64,000 bases of DNA from Rhodococcus pseudokoreensis (GCF_017068395.1 NZ_CP070619.1:1364001-1428000), one strand, 5' to 3'; shown: positions 1 to 8,917, counted from the first letter of the stretch. The notes: generated by a model not told the origin, from the letters alone. Program-made: numbers and translations.

Positions 1-140
1 GAAGCCATGCGGTCTCCATTCGGTGTCGGGTGTGGCGGACCGAGGTCGCGGCCACCTCTTCACGTGGAAGATAACGCCTCGCCGCCGGTCGCGCGCGCGG
101 TATCGTCGGGAGCGACCCGTACGACATGGTGGGGGTAGCA

Positions 141-2174
141 GTGACGACCGAGACGGATCTGATCCGCAATATCGCTCTGGTGGGACATCAGGGCAACGGG
201 AAGACGACGCTCGCGGAGGCGATGCTCTTCCGCGCCGGTGTCGTCACGCGGCCCGGTCGTGTCGAGAGCGGCAACACGGTGCTCGACACCCAGCCCGAGG
301 AACACGACCGCACCCAGTCGCTGACGCTCGGCCTGGCCTCGTTCTCCTGGAACGACTACCGGATCAATCTTCTCGACCCGCCGGGCTACGCCGATTTCGC
401 CGGCGACGCGATGACGGCGCTCCGGGTCGCCGACGTCGCGGTGTTCGTGATCGACGGGGTCAGCGGTCTGCAGGTGAACGACGAACTGCTCTGGCAGGCG
501 GCCACCGAACGAGCCATCCCGCGCATCCTGTTCGTGAACAAGATGGACAAGGAGCGGGCGTCGTTCGACGCCGTCCTGGCCGGGATCCGCGACCACTTCG
601 GATCCGGAGTCGAACCGGTCGACCTGCCTGTCGGCGAGGCGTCCGGGTTCACCGGCGTCGCCGACCTCCTCACCGAGCACGTCATCCTCTACGACAGCGG
701 GTCCGCGAACACGAGCGACGAACTGCCCGCCGACATCGCCGACCGCGAACACGAGCAGCACGAGCATCTCGTGGAGGACGTCGTCGAGATCGAGGACGAC
801 CTGCTCTCGAAGTACCTCGACGGCGAGGACATCTCCGTTCCCGAACTCGAGCACGCGCTCCGCGCGGGCTTCGCCGCGGGCTCGCTGTGGCCGGTGCTGT
901 GCGGGTCGGCCGTCGATGCGATCGCCGTCGACCGATTGCTCGACTTCGTGTGCCGGATCGCGCCGGCACCGTCGGAGGTCCCGGGCATCGAGGTCCGCGG
1001 TGACGGGGACAGGGTCGCCGAGGTGCGGTGCGATCCGTCCGGCGAGACGCTCGCGTACGTCTTCAAGACGCAGACAGACGAATATGTCGGGCAGGTGGCG
1101 TTGCTGAAGATCCTCTCCGGCAGCGTGCACGCGGACGATGTCCTCGTCAATCAGCGCACCGGCGCGAAGGAGCGCCTGCACAACCTCCTTCGCGTCCTCG
1201 GTAGCAAACACACCCCGATCGACAGCGCGGAGGCCGGCGACATCGTCGGCGCCATCAAACTCACCGACGTCTCGACGGGCGACACCCTCGCGCCGATCGG
1301 CTCACCGCTCACCGTGCCGCCGATCGTGCACCGCCGTCCCGTCTACGGACTCGCGGTGGCCGCCGAGAGCGCGGGCGACGAGGACAAACTCGCGACCGCC
1401 CTGGCCGAACTCGTCAGCGACGACCCGACGCTCGAGGTCACGCGCGACAGCGAGACCCACCAGACGGTGATGCGGGGCGCCGGCGACGTGCACGTGCAGG
1501 TGGCGCTGACCCGGTTGAAGCGGCGGTACGGCATCACCCTCCTGACCGAACCGGTCAAGATCGCGTACCGCGAGACACTGCTCGGCACCGTGGAGACGGA
1601 GGGCCGCCACAAGAAGCAGAGCGGCGGTCACGGCCAGTTCGGTGTGGCGACGGTCCGCTTCGAGCCGCTCCCCCGCGACGAGGGCTACGAATTCGTCGAC
1701 GAGACCCGCGGCGGAGTGATACCCAAGTCGCTCATTCCCGCGGTCGGCAAGGGGATCGCCGAATCGATGGGACGCGGAGGCAGGCACGGGTTTCCGCTCG
1801 TCGACCTGCGCGCCACCGTCCTCGACGGCAAGCATCACTCGGTCGACTCCGACGATTTCAGCTTCCGGATGGCGGGGGCGCTCGCCCTCCGTGCGGCCAT
1901 CGAGAAGGTGGGCACTCTGGTTCTCGAGCCCGTCGACCACGTCGAGGTCACCGTGCCCTCGACGCTGCAGGGTGACGTGATGGCGGATCTCGGCCGGCGA
2001 CGCGGCCAGATCGAGGGCACCGAACCGGCAGGGGACGGCGAGGTCACCGTCATCGCCTCGGTGCCGACCAGCGAGGTCACCGACTATCCGGTCGCCCTGC
2101 GCTCGATGACGCACGGGCGTGGCCGTCTCGCACTGAGTTTCAAGTGCTACCAGGAGCGGCCCGAACCGCGCTGA
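141..2174 (+). CDS. EF-G-like translational GTPase (EF-G2 type)
   Basis: An EF-G/TetM-superfamily GTPase of about 677 residues. The G domain is complete: a GHQGNGKTT P-loop near the N-terminus, a DPPGYADF switch-II segment and FVNKMD as the guanine-specificity motif. EF-G domains II to V follow, ending in a conserved SMTHGRG segment. Mycobacteria carry a similar second EF-G (FusA2) of unclear role, and canonical EF-G is normally beside rpsL/rpsG, which are not here. I chose GTG at 141 because a purine-rich GGTGGGGG lies just upstream; an in-frame ATG at 126 is the alternative. It is probably not the main elongation factor; a ribosome-associated or specialised role is inference. Confidence 0.88.
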   Translation: MTTETDLIRNIALVGHQGNGKTTLAEAMLFRAGVVTRPGRVESGNTVLDTQPEEHDRTQSLTLGLASFSWNDYRINLLDPPGYADFAGDAMTALRVADVAVFVIDGVSGLQVNDELLWQAATERAIPRILFVNKMDKERASFDAVLAGIRDHFGSGVEPVDLPVGEASGFTGVADLLTEHVILYDSGSANTSDELPADIADREHEQHEHLVEDVVEIEDDLLSKYLDGEDISVPELEHALRAGFAAGSLWPVLCGSAVDAIAVDRLLDFVCRIAPAPSEVPGIEVRGDGDRVAEVRCDPSGETLAYVFKTQTDEYVGQVALLKILSGSVHADDVLVNQRTGAKERLHNLLRVLGSKHTPIDSAEAGDIVGAIKLTDVSTGDTLAPIGSPLTVPPIVHRRPVYGLAVAAESAGDEDKLATALAELVSDDPTLEVTRDSETHQTVMRGAGDVHVQVALTRLKRRYGITLLTEPVKIAYRETLLGTVETEGRHKKQSGGHGQFGVATVRFEPLPRDEGYEFVDETRGGVIPKSLIPAVGKGIAESMGRGGRHGFPLVDLRATVLDGKHHSVDSDDFSFRMAGALALRAAIEKVGTLVLEPVDHVEVTVPSTLQGDVMADLGRRRGQIEGTEPAGDGEVTVIASVPTSEVTDYPVALRSMTHGRGRLALSFKCYQERPEPR

Positions 2175-2259
2175 CAGTGCCCTTCCAGCGTGCACGCAGC
2201 GTTCTCCCAGCTTCCCGCGGTGTAGTGGTGTCTCACTCACAGAGGGAAGGGCATCGATC

Positions 2260-2688
2260 ATGCGTTCACAATTGGTTCGCGGCATCGGTGGAGCGGCGAT
2301 GGCAGTAGGTCTCGCATGTTCCGTCGTCGCGTGTAGCTCGGGCGAGTCTTCGTCCGGCACTTCGTCGACAAGCACGAGCAGCAGCGCCGTGCAGGACGGC
2401 AGCGCTGCGCAGGGCGGTTCCGCCCCGGCGGCGATGAGCGACGAACTCCAGGCCTGCCTCGAGGAAAACGGCGTGCCCGCACCGCCCGACCAGGCCGGCG
2501 GCGGGGCACCGGGCGGAATGGCGCCGCCCAGCGGCGAGATGACACCGCCGGAGGGCGGCGCCGGATCCGCCCCACCGCAGGGTGGGGCGCCGGACGAGTC
2601 GTCCGCACCTCCCGGGGTCGACAGTTCGACGTGGGCGGCGGCGCAGGAGGCCTGCTCCTCACTGGCGGCGGGCACCACCGGTTCGTGA
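2260..2688 (+). CDS. small Pro/Gly-rich secreted lipoprotein
   Basis: A 142-residue protein with a lipoprotein signal peptide: MRSQLVRG, a hydrophobic stretch, then the lipobox VVAC at about residue 23. A Ser-rich linker follows, then a low-complexity part rich in Pro, Gly, Ala and Met. Two cysteines lie in short ordered-looking stretches, one after the linker (ELQACLEENG) and one near the C-terminus (AAQEACSSL), and might pair. A purine-rich AGAGGGAAGGGC precedes the ATG. It converges with the LuxR-type gene, with a gap of only seven bases. I recognise no functional family. Confidence 0.7.
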   Translation: MRSQLVRGIGGAAMAVGLACSVVACSSGESSSGTSSTSTSSSAVQDGSAAQGGSAPAAMSDELQACLEENGVPAPPDQAGGGAPGGMAPPSGEMTPPEGGAGSAPPQGGAPDESSAPPGVDSSTWAAAQEACSSLAAGTTGS

Positions 2689-2695
2689 GCGGTCG

Positions 2696-3739
2696 CTAGT
2701 TCTCGCGACCGGTCCGCAGCCGCGCGGCGAGTTCCGCGCGGCTGCGGACCCCGGCCTTCGCGTAGACCGATTTCAGATGATCCTGAACGGTGTTCACGGT
2801 GATGCCGCGACGGTCCGCGATTTCGGACGTCGCGTAGCCCGCCAGCACGTCGGCGCACACGTCGCGCTCGCGTGCGGTCACCGCATACGCCGCGAGCAGT
2901 AGTCCGGTGAGCTCGCCGCCGGCTGCGGGTTCGAGGGTGACCGCCGTCTGCGGCTCGTCGCCGCCGGTCAATGCCGTGGCGCGCACCAGAATCCAGCCGC
3001 CCTCCGCGTCGCGGACACGCGCCTTGAACACGCCGGACCTGCTCGACCGCGCCCCGAACGTCGCGGCCCGCAACACCACGTCCAGTCTGCCCGGGGCGAT
3101 GCCGTCGAAGCGGTCCCGCCAACCTCGGGCAGCGGCAGTCAGCGCGACCGGATCACCGGCGGCATCGGTCAGCACCACCGCCGGACCCTGATCACCGCAA
3201 CCGGTGACCGCCCGAGCGTGCACGGACGCGGCCCGCGTCGCGACCGCGAGCCCGGGCGCCACGAGCGAGAGGAACTCGAGGTCACGGTCGGTGAAATCCG
3301 GTCCGGACCGCACGAATCCGGCTGCACCCCAGCACACCCCGTCGACGCGGAACACCAGGCGGACCTCACTGCCGAGCCCCAGCGGCGCCCACACCGCGCC
3401 GTGGCGGAGGCTGTGGGCGACCTCGCCCGCGGGCAGGTCCGAGGCCCGCGCGACAGTCCGGCCACTGCGGGCGAGTTCGGCGAACGTCCCCGGATCGTCA
3501 CCGTTGTACTCGGATTCGGCGAGCAGCGGTTCGTACTGCTGCGGGATCCGGCTGCGGCCGCTCGTCATCGAACTGATCGCAAGCGTCTCCGGGTCGAGCA
3601 TCGCCCAGCACGTGAGGTCGCTGCGCACCGTCTCACCGACCAGTTCGATGGCGCGCTCGTGCAGTTGCGTGATCTCGGCGCCCGCTCCCGCGTACGCGAG
3701 CACCTCCCGGCGCAGCTTCTCCGCCCGAACCTCCAGCAT
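2696..3739 (-). CDS. LuxR-family transcriptional regulator with GAF-like N-terminus
   Basis: A 347-residue regulator. Residues ~1-180 resemble a GAF-type sensory module, a middle part (~185-270) may be a degenerate PAS-like segment, and the last ~65 residues form a LuxR/GerE helix-turn-helix (TARERDVCADVLAGYATSEIA, then NTVQDHLKSVYAKAGVRSR). No receiver aspartate region is seen, so it is probably a one-component regulator or an orphan. A 22-bp inverted repeat lies in the divergent spacer toward the small ORF/DUF1304 pair, a plausible operator. The effector is unknown. Confidence 0.85.
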   Translation of the reverse strand: MLEVRAEKLRREVLAYAGAGAEITQLHERAIELVGETVRSDLTCWAMLDPETLAISSMTSGRSRIPQQYEPLLAESEYNGDDPGTFAELARSGRTVARASDLPAGEVAHSLRHGAVWAPLGLGSEVRLVFRVDGVCWGAAGFVRSGPDFTDRDLEFLSLVAPGLAVATRAASVHARAVTGCGDQGPAVVLTDAAGDPVALTAAARGWRDRFDGIAPGRLDVVLRAATFGARSSRSGVFKARVRDAEGGWILVRATALTGGDEPQTAVTLEPAAGGELTGLLLAAYAVTARERDVCADVLAGYATSEIADRRGITVNTVQDHLKSVYAKAGVRSRAELAARLRTGREN

Positions 3740-3771
3740 GGACCCAGTATGCGCTGGTCACAGGCACACCA

Positions 3772-3793
3772 CCATCCCAGAATCCTGGGATGG
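3772..3793. promoter_or_regulatory. 22-bp inverted repeat between divergent LuxR and DUF1304 units
   Basis: CCATCCCAG and CTGGGATGG are perfect 9-bp arms separated by AATC. The site lies 33 bp upstream of the LuxR-type start and 32 bp upstream of the divergent small ORF, so one regulator bound here could control both. Binding by the adjacent LuxR protein is inferred from position only. Confidence 0.5.
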
Positions 3794-3825
3794 GCAGCAC
3801 GTTGTGAGCGCCATAGCGTCGCTGT

Positions 3826-3954
3826 ATGTCCACGAAAATTCACGTAGTCGGAGCGGGCGACGGCCGGCACGCGCCGGACGACGCGGCCCGGTTGCTGCAC
3901 GGAATCACCGATCGGTACGGCGTCGAACTTGTGACAGGGACGGGCGCGTCATGA
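3826..3954 (+). CDS. 42-residue ORF translationally coupled to DUF1304 gene
   Basis: An ATG-initiated frame of 42 codons starting MSTKIHVVGAGDGRHAPDD and ending GTGAS. Its TGA overlaps the ATG of the DUF1304 gene (ATGA), the typical signature of coupling in this genome. A likely divergent promoter lies just upstream. No domain is recognisable; the KIHVVGAGDG start recalls a nucleotide-binding beta-alpha unit, but the product is too short to fold as one. It could be a leader peptide, a genuine microprotein or the remnant of a longer gene. Confidence 0.4.
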   Translation: MSTKIHVVGAGDGRHAPDDAARLLHGITDRYGVELVTGTGAS

Positions 3955-4355
3955 TCGTCGTCGCGCAGATCGCCACCCTGCTCGCCGCCGGCGTGCACCT
4001 GCTGGCATTCGTGTGGGAATCGCTCCTGTTCCGCAGACCGTCGGTGCACGAGGGCATCTTCCGGATCCCCGGCAGCGACGTGCCCGCCGCCCATCTGTGG
4101 GCGTTCAACGTCGGCTTCTACAACCTGTTCCTCGGCTCCGGAGCAGTGGCCGGCGTGGTCCTCTGGTGGTCCGGTCACGACACACCCGGTCGCACGCTCG
4201 TCGTCTACACCTGCCTCTTCATGTTCCTGGCGGGCCTCGCCCTGGGCGTGTCGGATCGCCTGGCACTCAGCCGGCAGCGCGGCGACGGCGTCGTCGGCGC
4301 ACTGTCACAGAGCGGGCCGCCGCTGGTCGCGCTGATCGCGCTGGCGATCGGGTGA
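3951..4355 (+). CDS. DUF1304 family membrane protein
   Basis: A 134-residue integral membrane protein with about four transmembrane helices (near residues 3-23, 45-65, 75-98 and 115-133). The N-terminal AAGVHLLAFVWESLLF and the AFNVGFYNLFLG segment are typical of the DUF1304 family (about 120 residues). The family's function is not known. It starts inside the stop codon of the preceding 42-codon ORF, so the two are probably expressed together, divergently from the LuxR-type regulator. Confidence 0.8.
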   Translation: MIVVAQIATLLAAGVHLLAFVWESLLFRRPSVHEGIFRIPGSDVPAAHLWAFNVGFYNLFLGSGAVAGVVLWWSGHDTPGRTLVVYTCLFMFLAGLALGVSDRLALSRQRGDGVVGALSQSGPPLVALIALAIG

Positions 4356-4423
4356 CAACCGTTCGCAGTCGATTGCCAGGAACTTCTCAGGGTCGACCGA
4401 TCGAATCCTTATCGTCCGTCGGC

Positions 4424-5293
4424 ATGATGGACGTCATGCCCCAGGTGACCGTTCTCGCCGTCGGTGGTACCGGTGAGTCCCACCCCGATGACCACCGGCG
4501 CCACGTCTCCGGACTGTTGTGTGACGTCACCGACGCCCTCGACGACCGGTTCGAGTCTCGGTGGGTCGGCTATCCGGCGTCCTATGGACCGGTCGCCGCG
4601 GGCGGGCTCAGCTACCGGCAGAGCACCGAGGTCGGCGTCCGCCGGTTGATCGCCGCGATGGAGGCCGTTCCCGGACCGGTCATGCTGATCGGGTACTCGC
4701 AGGGATGCACCGTGATCCGTGAGGTGCTCGGGCAGATCGCCACCGGCGCCCTGCACGCCGGCAACCTTGCCGCCGTGGGTCTCGTCTCCGACCCCGAGCA
4801 ACCGGCGGGCGTGGTACCGGGATGCTTCGGGCGCGGAGTCGCAGGTGCCGGCGCCCCGATCCCCGAGTCGGTACCGATGCAGTGGATCGCGCACCCGGAC
4901 GACATGATCTGCAATGCCAGCGAAGACAGCTATGTCCGCGACATCGCCGACCTCACCCGGTGGATGTCGTTCCGTGCGCTGCGGACGTGGCTCATGCAGA
5001 CGTGGGAACTGATCCGCAGCAACAGCTTCCAGAATGCGGGAATGACACGATTCAGCCCTCGGCAGTGGCGCACCGATGCCCGCCGACTGCGGACCGCGAT
5101 GATCGAGGTACTCGGCTACCTCCCGCCGCGCCTCGCCTGGCGCGGGGTGCGCGTCGTCAACGCGCGGGGCGGGCGGCACATCGCGTACGCCAGCGAACCA
5201 CTCGACGCGAGCGGTCTCACCGGATGTCAGATCCTCGCTCAGTGGCTGCAGGTGCGGGCGACGTTCGAACCGCCCCTGCGCGTCGCGGCGTGA
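4424..5293 (+). CDS. alpha/beta hydrolase of the cutinase/PE-PPE/LysB type
   Basis: About 289 residues. The nucleophile elbow GYSQG follows a hydrophobic strand (VMLIGYSQGC), a HPDDMIC segment could carry the acid, and GGRHIAYA near the C-terminus could carry the histidine. This layout fits the cutinase-like clan that includes PE-PPE-domain esterases and mycobacteriophage lysin B. No signal peptide is evident, so it may act in the cytoplasm or be exported differently. ATG codons at 4424, 4427 and 4436 are all possible starts and none has a strong ribosome-binding site. The substrate, perhaps a mycolate or other long-chain ester, is inference. Confidence 0.7.
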   Translation: MMDVMPQVTVLAVGGTGESHPDDHRRHVSGLLCDVTDALDDRFESRWVGYPASYGPVAAGGLSYRQSTEVGVRRLIAAMEAVPGPVMLIGYSQGCTVIREVLGQIATGALHAGNLAAVGLVSDPEQPAGVVPGCFGRGVAGAGAPIPESVPMQWIAHPDDMICNASEDSYVRDIADLTRWMSFRALRTWLMQTWELIRSNSFQNAGMTRFSPRQWRTDARRLRTAMIEVLGYLPPRLAWRGVRVVNARGGRHIAYASEPLDASGLTGCQILAQWLQVRATFEPPLRVAA

Positions 5294-5296
5294 CGG

Positions 5297-5827
5297 TCAG
5301 GCGTCGCTGCGTGACCGCAGCGGGGTGAGCATCCGGCGGGGTTCGCGCAGGGCCACGGCGACGGCGTCGCTGCGAGGGTGGACGGCCTCCCCCGGCCCGG
5401 GGGCGACCACGAGGTCTTCCGGTCCCGGGATCGTGCCGCAGTCGGGGCACCGCCCGAAACGGTCGAGTTGCGTCCCGCACTCGGCGTGCGAGAACACCCG
5501 GCCGGGGTAACTGCCGGGCGACGCGTACTGGTCACCCCATTGGGAGAGCGCATAGATGCTCGGCCACAGCGCCTTTCCGGCCTCGGTGAGTTCGTACTCG
5601 GGATGGCCGCCGTCGGCGACGCGGAGGAGGACGCCCGCCTCGACGAGAGCGCCCAGCCGATCCGTCAGGACGGCGCGGGAGATGTCGAGATGGGCGAGCA
5701 GATCGCTGAAGCGGCGGACGCCGTAGAAGCAGTCGCGCAGCACGAGCATCGTCCACCGCTCGCCCACCACCTCGAGCGCGCGAGCGAGGTTGCAGTTCTG
5801 CTGCGAGTACCCGGTTCCCAGTGCCAT
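5297..5827 (-). CDS. HxlR-family winged-helix transcriptional regulator
   Basis: A 176-residue protein. Residues ~8-105 match the HxlR family: NCNLARALEVVGERWTMLVL, then RRFSDLLAHLDISRAVLTDRL and a wing. The C-terminal part has two Cys pairs (HAECGTQ, GRCPDCG) that could bind a metal, as in several longer HxlR proteins. It is divergent from an MFS exporter, a common arrangement in which the regulator represses the pump. The shared spacer has an inverted repeat at 5849-5865. Confidence 0.88.
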   Translation of the reverse strand: MALGTGYSQQNCNLARALEVVGERWTMLVLRDCFYGVRRFSDLLAHLDISRAVLTDRLGALVEAGVLLRVADGGHPEYELTEAGKALWPSIYALSQWGDQYASPGSYPGRVFSHAECGTQLDRFGRCPDCGTIPGPEDLVVAPGPGEAVHPRSDAVAVALREPRRMLTPLRSRSDA

Positions 5828-5848
5828 TTCACCATGCTAACTCAACTC

Positions 5849-5865
5849 GGTCTTGTCACCAGACC
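5849..5865. promoter_or_regulatory. HxlR-type operator candidate
   Basis: GGTCT and AGACC form a perfect inverted repeat with a 7-bp spacer, centred in the roughly 60-bp gap between the divergent HxlR gene and the MFS gene. The position would block both promoters, consistent with autoregulation plus control of the exporter. Assignment to this HxlR protein is by proximity. Confidence 0.45.
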
Positions 5866-5888
5866 AAAATAGTTCTAAGTTCAGTCTC

Positions 5889-7289
5889 GTGAACAGACCA
5901 ACTGCGGTTGCCCCACCCGTCCGTGCACTCGCACCCCGTCCGGGAACCACGCTGTCCGTCGCGTCGCTCGGTACGTTCGTCGCCCTGGTCGCATTCTGCG
6001 CGCCGCTCGGCAACATGCCCACCGTCGCCGCGGCGCTGTCGGCGGGCCCCGCAGCGCAGACGTGGATTCTCAGTTCGATGAGTGTGGGCCTCGCCGCGGT
6101 CCTGCTGACGGCGGGCGCGCTCGCCGACGACTACGGCCGGCGCCGGGTGTTCCATTGGGGTGCCTGGCTTCTCGCACTGGGCGCGGTGGTCGGCGCGGTC
6201 AGTCAGGAACCCGTCCTGTTCATCGTCGGCCGTCTGATCCAGGGGGTGGCGGGCGCGGCGCTCATCGCGGCCAGCCTCGCCGCCGTCGCCCACGCCTTCG
6301 CCACTCCGGCGGCACGCGCGACGGCGAGCGGGATCTGGGGCGCGAGCGTCGGCGCGGGCATCGCGGTCGGTCCCGTGCTCGCGGGACTCCTCGACCTCGC
6401 CGGATGGTGGCGCGGCCTGTACTGGGCACTCGCCGTTGCGTCCCTCGCGATCGGGCAGGTCGCGACGCGCGCGCTGGCGGAGTCACGGTCCGCAGTCCCG
6501 AAGCGGATCGACGTCCCCGGAGCATTCACGCTCTGTGCGGCGATGGTGCTGATCCTCGTCGCACTGGTGGAAGGCAGGCAGGGCAACACCGCCGCCACCG
6601 TTCTCTGCGGTGTCGGCGCCGCCGTGTTCACCCTCGCGTTCGTCGGCGTCGAGCGGCGGCGCCCGTTCCCGATGCTCGACCTCGCGTTGTTCCGCCGGCG
6701 CGACTTCCTCGCCGCCACCCTCGCCGCCCTCGCCACCGGGGCGGGCATCATCGGCCTGATGTCGTTCGCGTGCACATTCCTCGTCAAGACGATGCACGTC
6801 AGCACCCTCGCCGCAGCCGGAGTGATCGCGCTGTGGTCCGGCACGAGCGTCGTGGCGTCACTGCTGGCGCGGAAACTCCCGGCGCGGCTCGCCGGGTCAC
6901 CCCAACTCGTCCTCGGACTCGCCGGCGTCGGCGTCGCCATGCTCACGATGACGGGCCTGTCCCCCGAGTCGTCCCTGCTGCGGCTCGTCCCGGGACTACT
7001 TCTCGCCGGGATCGCCAGCGGACTGCTCAACGCCGGCCTCGGCCGCCAAGCCGTCGCCAGCGTCCCCGCCGATCAGGGCGGACTCGGCAGCGGCGCCAAC
7101 AACACCGCCCGCTACCTCGGCTCCTCCATCGGCGTCACGATCGTCAGCATCATCGCCCTCGACCCGGCAGGCACCATCGACGGCATGGTGACGGGCTGGA
7201 ACCACGCCGCCGTGACCATGGGGCTGATCTCCCTCGTCGGCGCAGCAGTCGTCGCAGTTCTCGTGCGGGGAGACGCGGTCAGACGTTGA
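5889..7289 (+). CDS. MFS transporter, DHA2 (EmrB/QacA)-like
   Basis: A hydrophobic 466-residue major facilitator protein with an estimated 13-14 transmembrane helices. The DDYGRRRVF segment in the loop after TM2 matches the MFS signature, and the WGASVGAGIAVGPVLAG segment fits motif C of drug:H+ antiporters. GTG at 5889 is chosen because the family N-terminus begins near there; no good ribosome-binding site is visible, so translation may be leaderless. It is divergent from an HxlR regulator. Its 3' end overlaps the 3' end of the convergent ychF by 11 bp. The substrate is unknown. Confidence 0.85.
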   Translation: MNRPTAVAPPVRALAPRPGTTLSVASLGTFVALVAFCAPLGNMPTVAAALSAGPAAQTWILSSMSVGLAAVLLTAGALADDYGRRRVFHWGAWLLALGAVVGAVSQEPVLFIVGRLIQGVAGAALIAASLAAVAHAFATPAARATASGIWGASVGAGIAVGPVLAGLLDLAGWWRGLYWALAVASLAIGQVATRALAESRSAVPKRIDVPGAFTLCAAMVLILVALVEGRQGNTAATVLCGVGAAVFTLAFVGVERRRPFPMLDLALFRRRDFLAATLAALATGAGIIGLMSFACTFLVKTMHVSTLAAAGVIALWSGTSVVASLLARKLPARLAGSPQLVLGLAGVGVAMLTMTGLSPESSLLRLVPGLLLAGIASGLLNAGLGRQAVASVPADQGGLGSGANNTARYLGSSIGVTIVSIIALDPAGTIDGMVTGWNHAAVTMGLISLVGAAVVAVLVRGDAVRR

Positions 7290-8358
7290 AGCGGAACTCC
7301 ACCACGTCGCCGTCGGCCATGGTGTAGTCCTTGCCTTCCATGCGGACCTTGCCTGCGGCCTTGGCGGCGGCCATGGATCCGGCGGCGACGAGGTCGTCGA
7401 AGGAGACGATCTCGGCCTTGATGAAGCCGCGTTCGAAGTCGGTGTGGATGACGCCGGCGGCCTGCGGGGCGGTGTCGCCCTTGTGGATGGTCCAGGCGCG
7501 GGATTCCTTGGGACCTGCGGTGAGGTAGGTCTGCAGGCCGAGGGTGTGGAAGCCGGTGCGGGCGAGGGCGTGCAGGCCGGGTTCGGACTGGCCGATGGAG
7601 TCGAGCATCTCCTGCCGGTCCTCTTCGTCCAGCTCGAGGAGTTCCTGCTCAACCTTGGCGTCGAGGAACACGGCGTCGGCGGGGGCGACGGAGGCGCGCA
7701 GTTCGGCGACCTTCGCTTCGTCGGTGAGCACTGCCTCGTCGGCGTTGAACACGTACAGGAACGGCTTGGTGGTGAGCAGGCTCAGTTCGCGCAGCAGCGC
7801 GAAGTCCAGCTTGTCCTTCGCGCTGAACAGGGTCTTGCCCGAGTCGAGGACTTCCTGCGCCTTCAGCGCCTCCTCGTGGAGGGGCTTGAGCTCCTTGTTC
7901 TTCTTCGCTTCCTTCTCCAGCCGCGGCAGGGCCTTCTCCAGCGTCTGCATGTCGGCGATGACGAGCTCGGTCTCGATCACCTCGATGTCGGACGCCGGGT
8001 CGACGCGGCCGTCGACGTGCACGACGTCGTCGTCGTGGAACACGCGAACGACCTGGCAGATGGCGTCGGCCTCGCGGATGTTGGCGAGGAACTTGTTGCC
8101 GAGGCCGGCGCCCTCGGAGGCGCCCTTGACGATGCCGGCGATGTCGACGAACGACACCGTGGCGGGCAGGATGCGCTCGGAACCGAAGATCCGGGCGAGC
8201 TCGGACAGCCGCGGGTCGGGCAGTTCGACCAGGCCGACGTTGGGTTCGATGGTCGCGAACGGGTAGTTCGCGGCCAGCACGTCGTTGTTGGTCAGCGCGT
8301 TGAACAAGGTGGACTTGCCGACGTTGGGCAGTCCGACGATTCCGAGGGTAAGGCTCAC
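7279..8358 (-). CDS. ychF: YchF/OLA1 ribosome-associated ATPase
   Basis: A 359-residue Obg-family P-loop protein. The N-terminal GLPNVGKST is the P-loop, VDIAGIVKGASEGAGLG is switch II, and NADE replaces the NKxD guanine motif; this replacement explains why YchF prefers ATP. A helical region follows, then a C-terminal TGS domain. The length is usual for the family. YchF binds ribosomes and modulates stress responses. Its last 11 bases overlap the end of the convergent MFS gene. It corresponds to the Rv1112 position in the mycobacterial order. Confidence 0.96.
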   Translation of the reverse strand: MSLTLGIVGLPNVGKSTLFNALTNNDVLAANYPFATIEPNVGLVELPDPRLSELARIFGSERILPATVSFVDIAGIVKGASEGAGLGNKFLANIREADAICQVVRVFHDDDVVHVDGRVDPASDIEVIETELVIADMQTLEKALPRLEKEAKKNKELKPLHEEALKAQEVLDSGKTLFSAKDKLDFALLRELSLLTTKPFLYVFNADEAVLTDEAKVAELRASVAPADAVFLDAKVEQELLELDEEDRQEMLDSIGQSEPGLHALARTGFHTLGLQTYLTAGPKESRAWTIHKGDTAPQAAGVIHTDFERGFIKAEIVSFDDLVAAGSMAAAKAAGKVRMEGKDYTMADGDVVEFRFNV

Positions 8359-8405
8359 GGTCGTTGGATTCTACGGCGTCGGCGCCGGATCAACGACCAT
8401 CGCCC

Positions 8406-8816
8406 TCACCAGCTGTTGGTATTGCTGTTCGCGACGAGGGCGATGATCAGGATGGCGTACCCGATGACGAAGACGACGATCAGCGCCACCCAGATCCACA
8501 GGGCGATCTTGCCGAGCGACTTGGCGCGGTCGGACGCGTACTGGGCGCCCTGGTAGTCGCCCATCGCCCACTTCGGGTAGACGTCGTGGACGTGGTTGAA
8601 CGCGGCGAACGCGAGCGGCCAGAAGAAGAGGACGGCGGCCACCGCCCACCCGGCGTTCGACGGCGGCAGCGGCGGCGGGCCGTACTGTCCCGGGTAGGGC
8701 TGCGACGGCGGCTGTTGCTGCTGCGTCGGGTACTGGTAGCCGTAGGCGCCCGTGTCGCCCGGCTTCGGCGGCACCGGTTTGCTGGGCGATTCCGGATTGT
8801 TCGGTGACTCCGACAT
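8406..8816 (-). CDS. CD225/dispanin-family membrane protein
   Basis: A 136-residue protein with a Pro/Gln/Tyr-rich cytoplasmic N-terminus (repeated PPKPG, TQQQQPPSQPYPGQ) and a C-terminal CD225/dispanin module. That module has one transmembrane helix (NAGWAVAAVLFFWPLAFAAF), an amphipathic middle (YQGAQYASDRAKSLGKIA) and a second helix near the end. I chose the ATG at 8816 because it starts MSESPNNP, the usual acidic/polar start. Bacterial members of this group have no firmly assigned function. Confidence 0.82.
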   Translation of the reverse strand: MSESPNNPESPSKPVPPKPGDTGAYGYQYPTQQQQPPSQPYPGQYGPPPLPPSNAGWAVAAVLFFWPLAFAAFNHVHDVYPKWAMGDYQGAQYASDRAKSLGKIALWIWVALIVVFVIGYAILIIALVANSNTNSW

Positions 8817-8871
8817 GACATCCCCCTGTCGTGGCAGCTGACCTGATGCCTCCACTATCCCATCCTCTCCC

Positions 8872-8917
8872 CACGTGAGTGGGAAAGTGCGCCGGAGTAC
8901 GCGTCGGCACTCACGTG
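8872..8917. repeat. family C intergenic hairpin, copy 1
   Basis: CACGTGAGTG and CACTCACGTG form perfect 10-bp arms flanking GGAAAGTGCG and a GC-rich loop. The left half shares the GTGAGTGGnnAAGTG pattern with the element after coaA. Unlike that copy, it lies in the divergent upstream region between the CD225 gene and the glutamate-synthase-like gene, so it cannot be a terminator for either. Confidence 0.5.

Noticed and set aside
1..140. Start of a minus-strand gene at the left edge
   Set aside because: Only a CAT at 6-8 hints at it; too short to support.
60..1211. Long open frame antisense to the EF-G-like gene
   Set aside because: The EF-G-like gene has clear GTPase motifs over the same bases; the antisense product has none.
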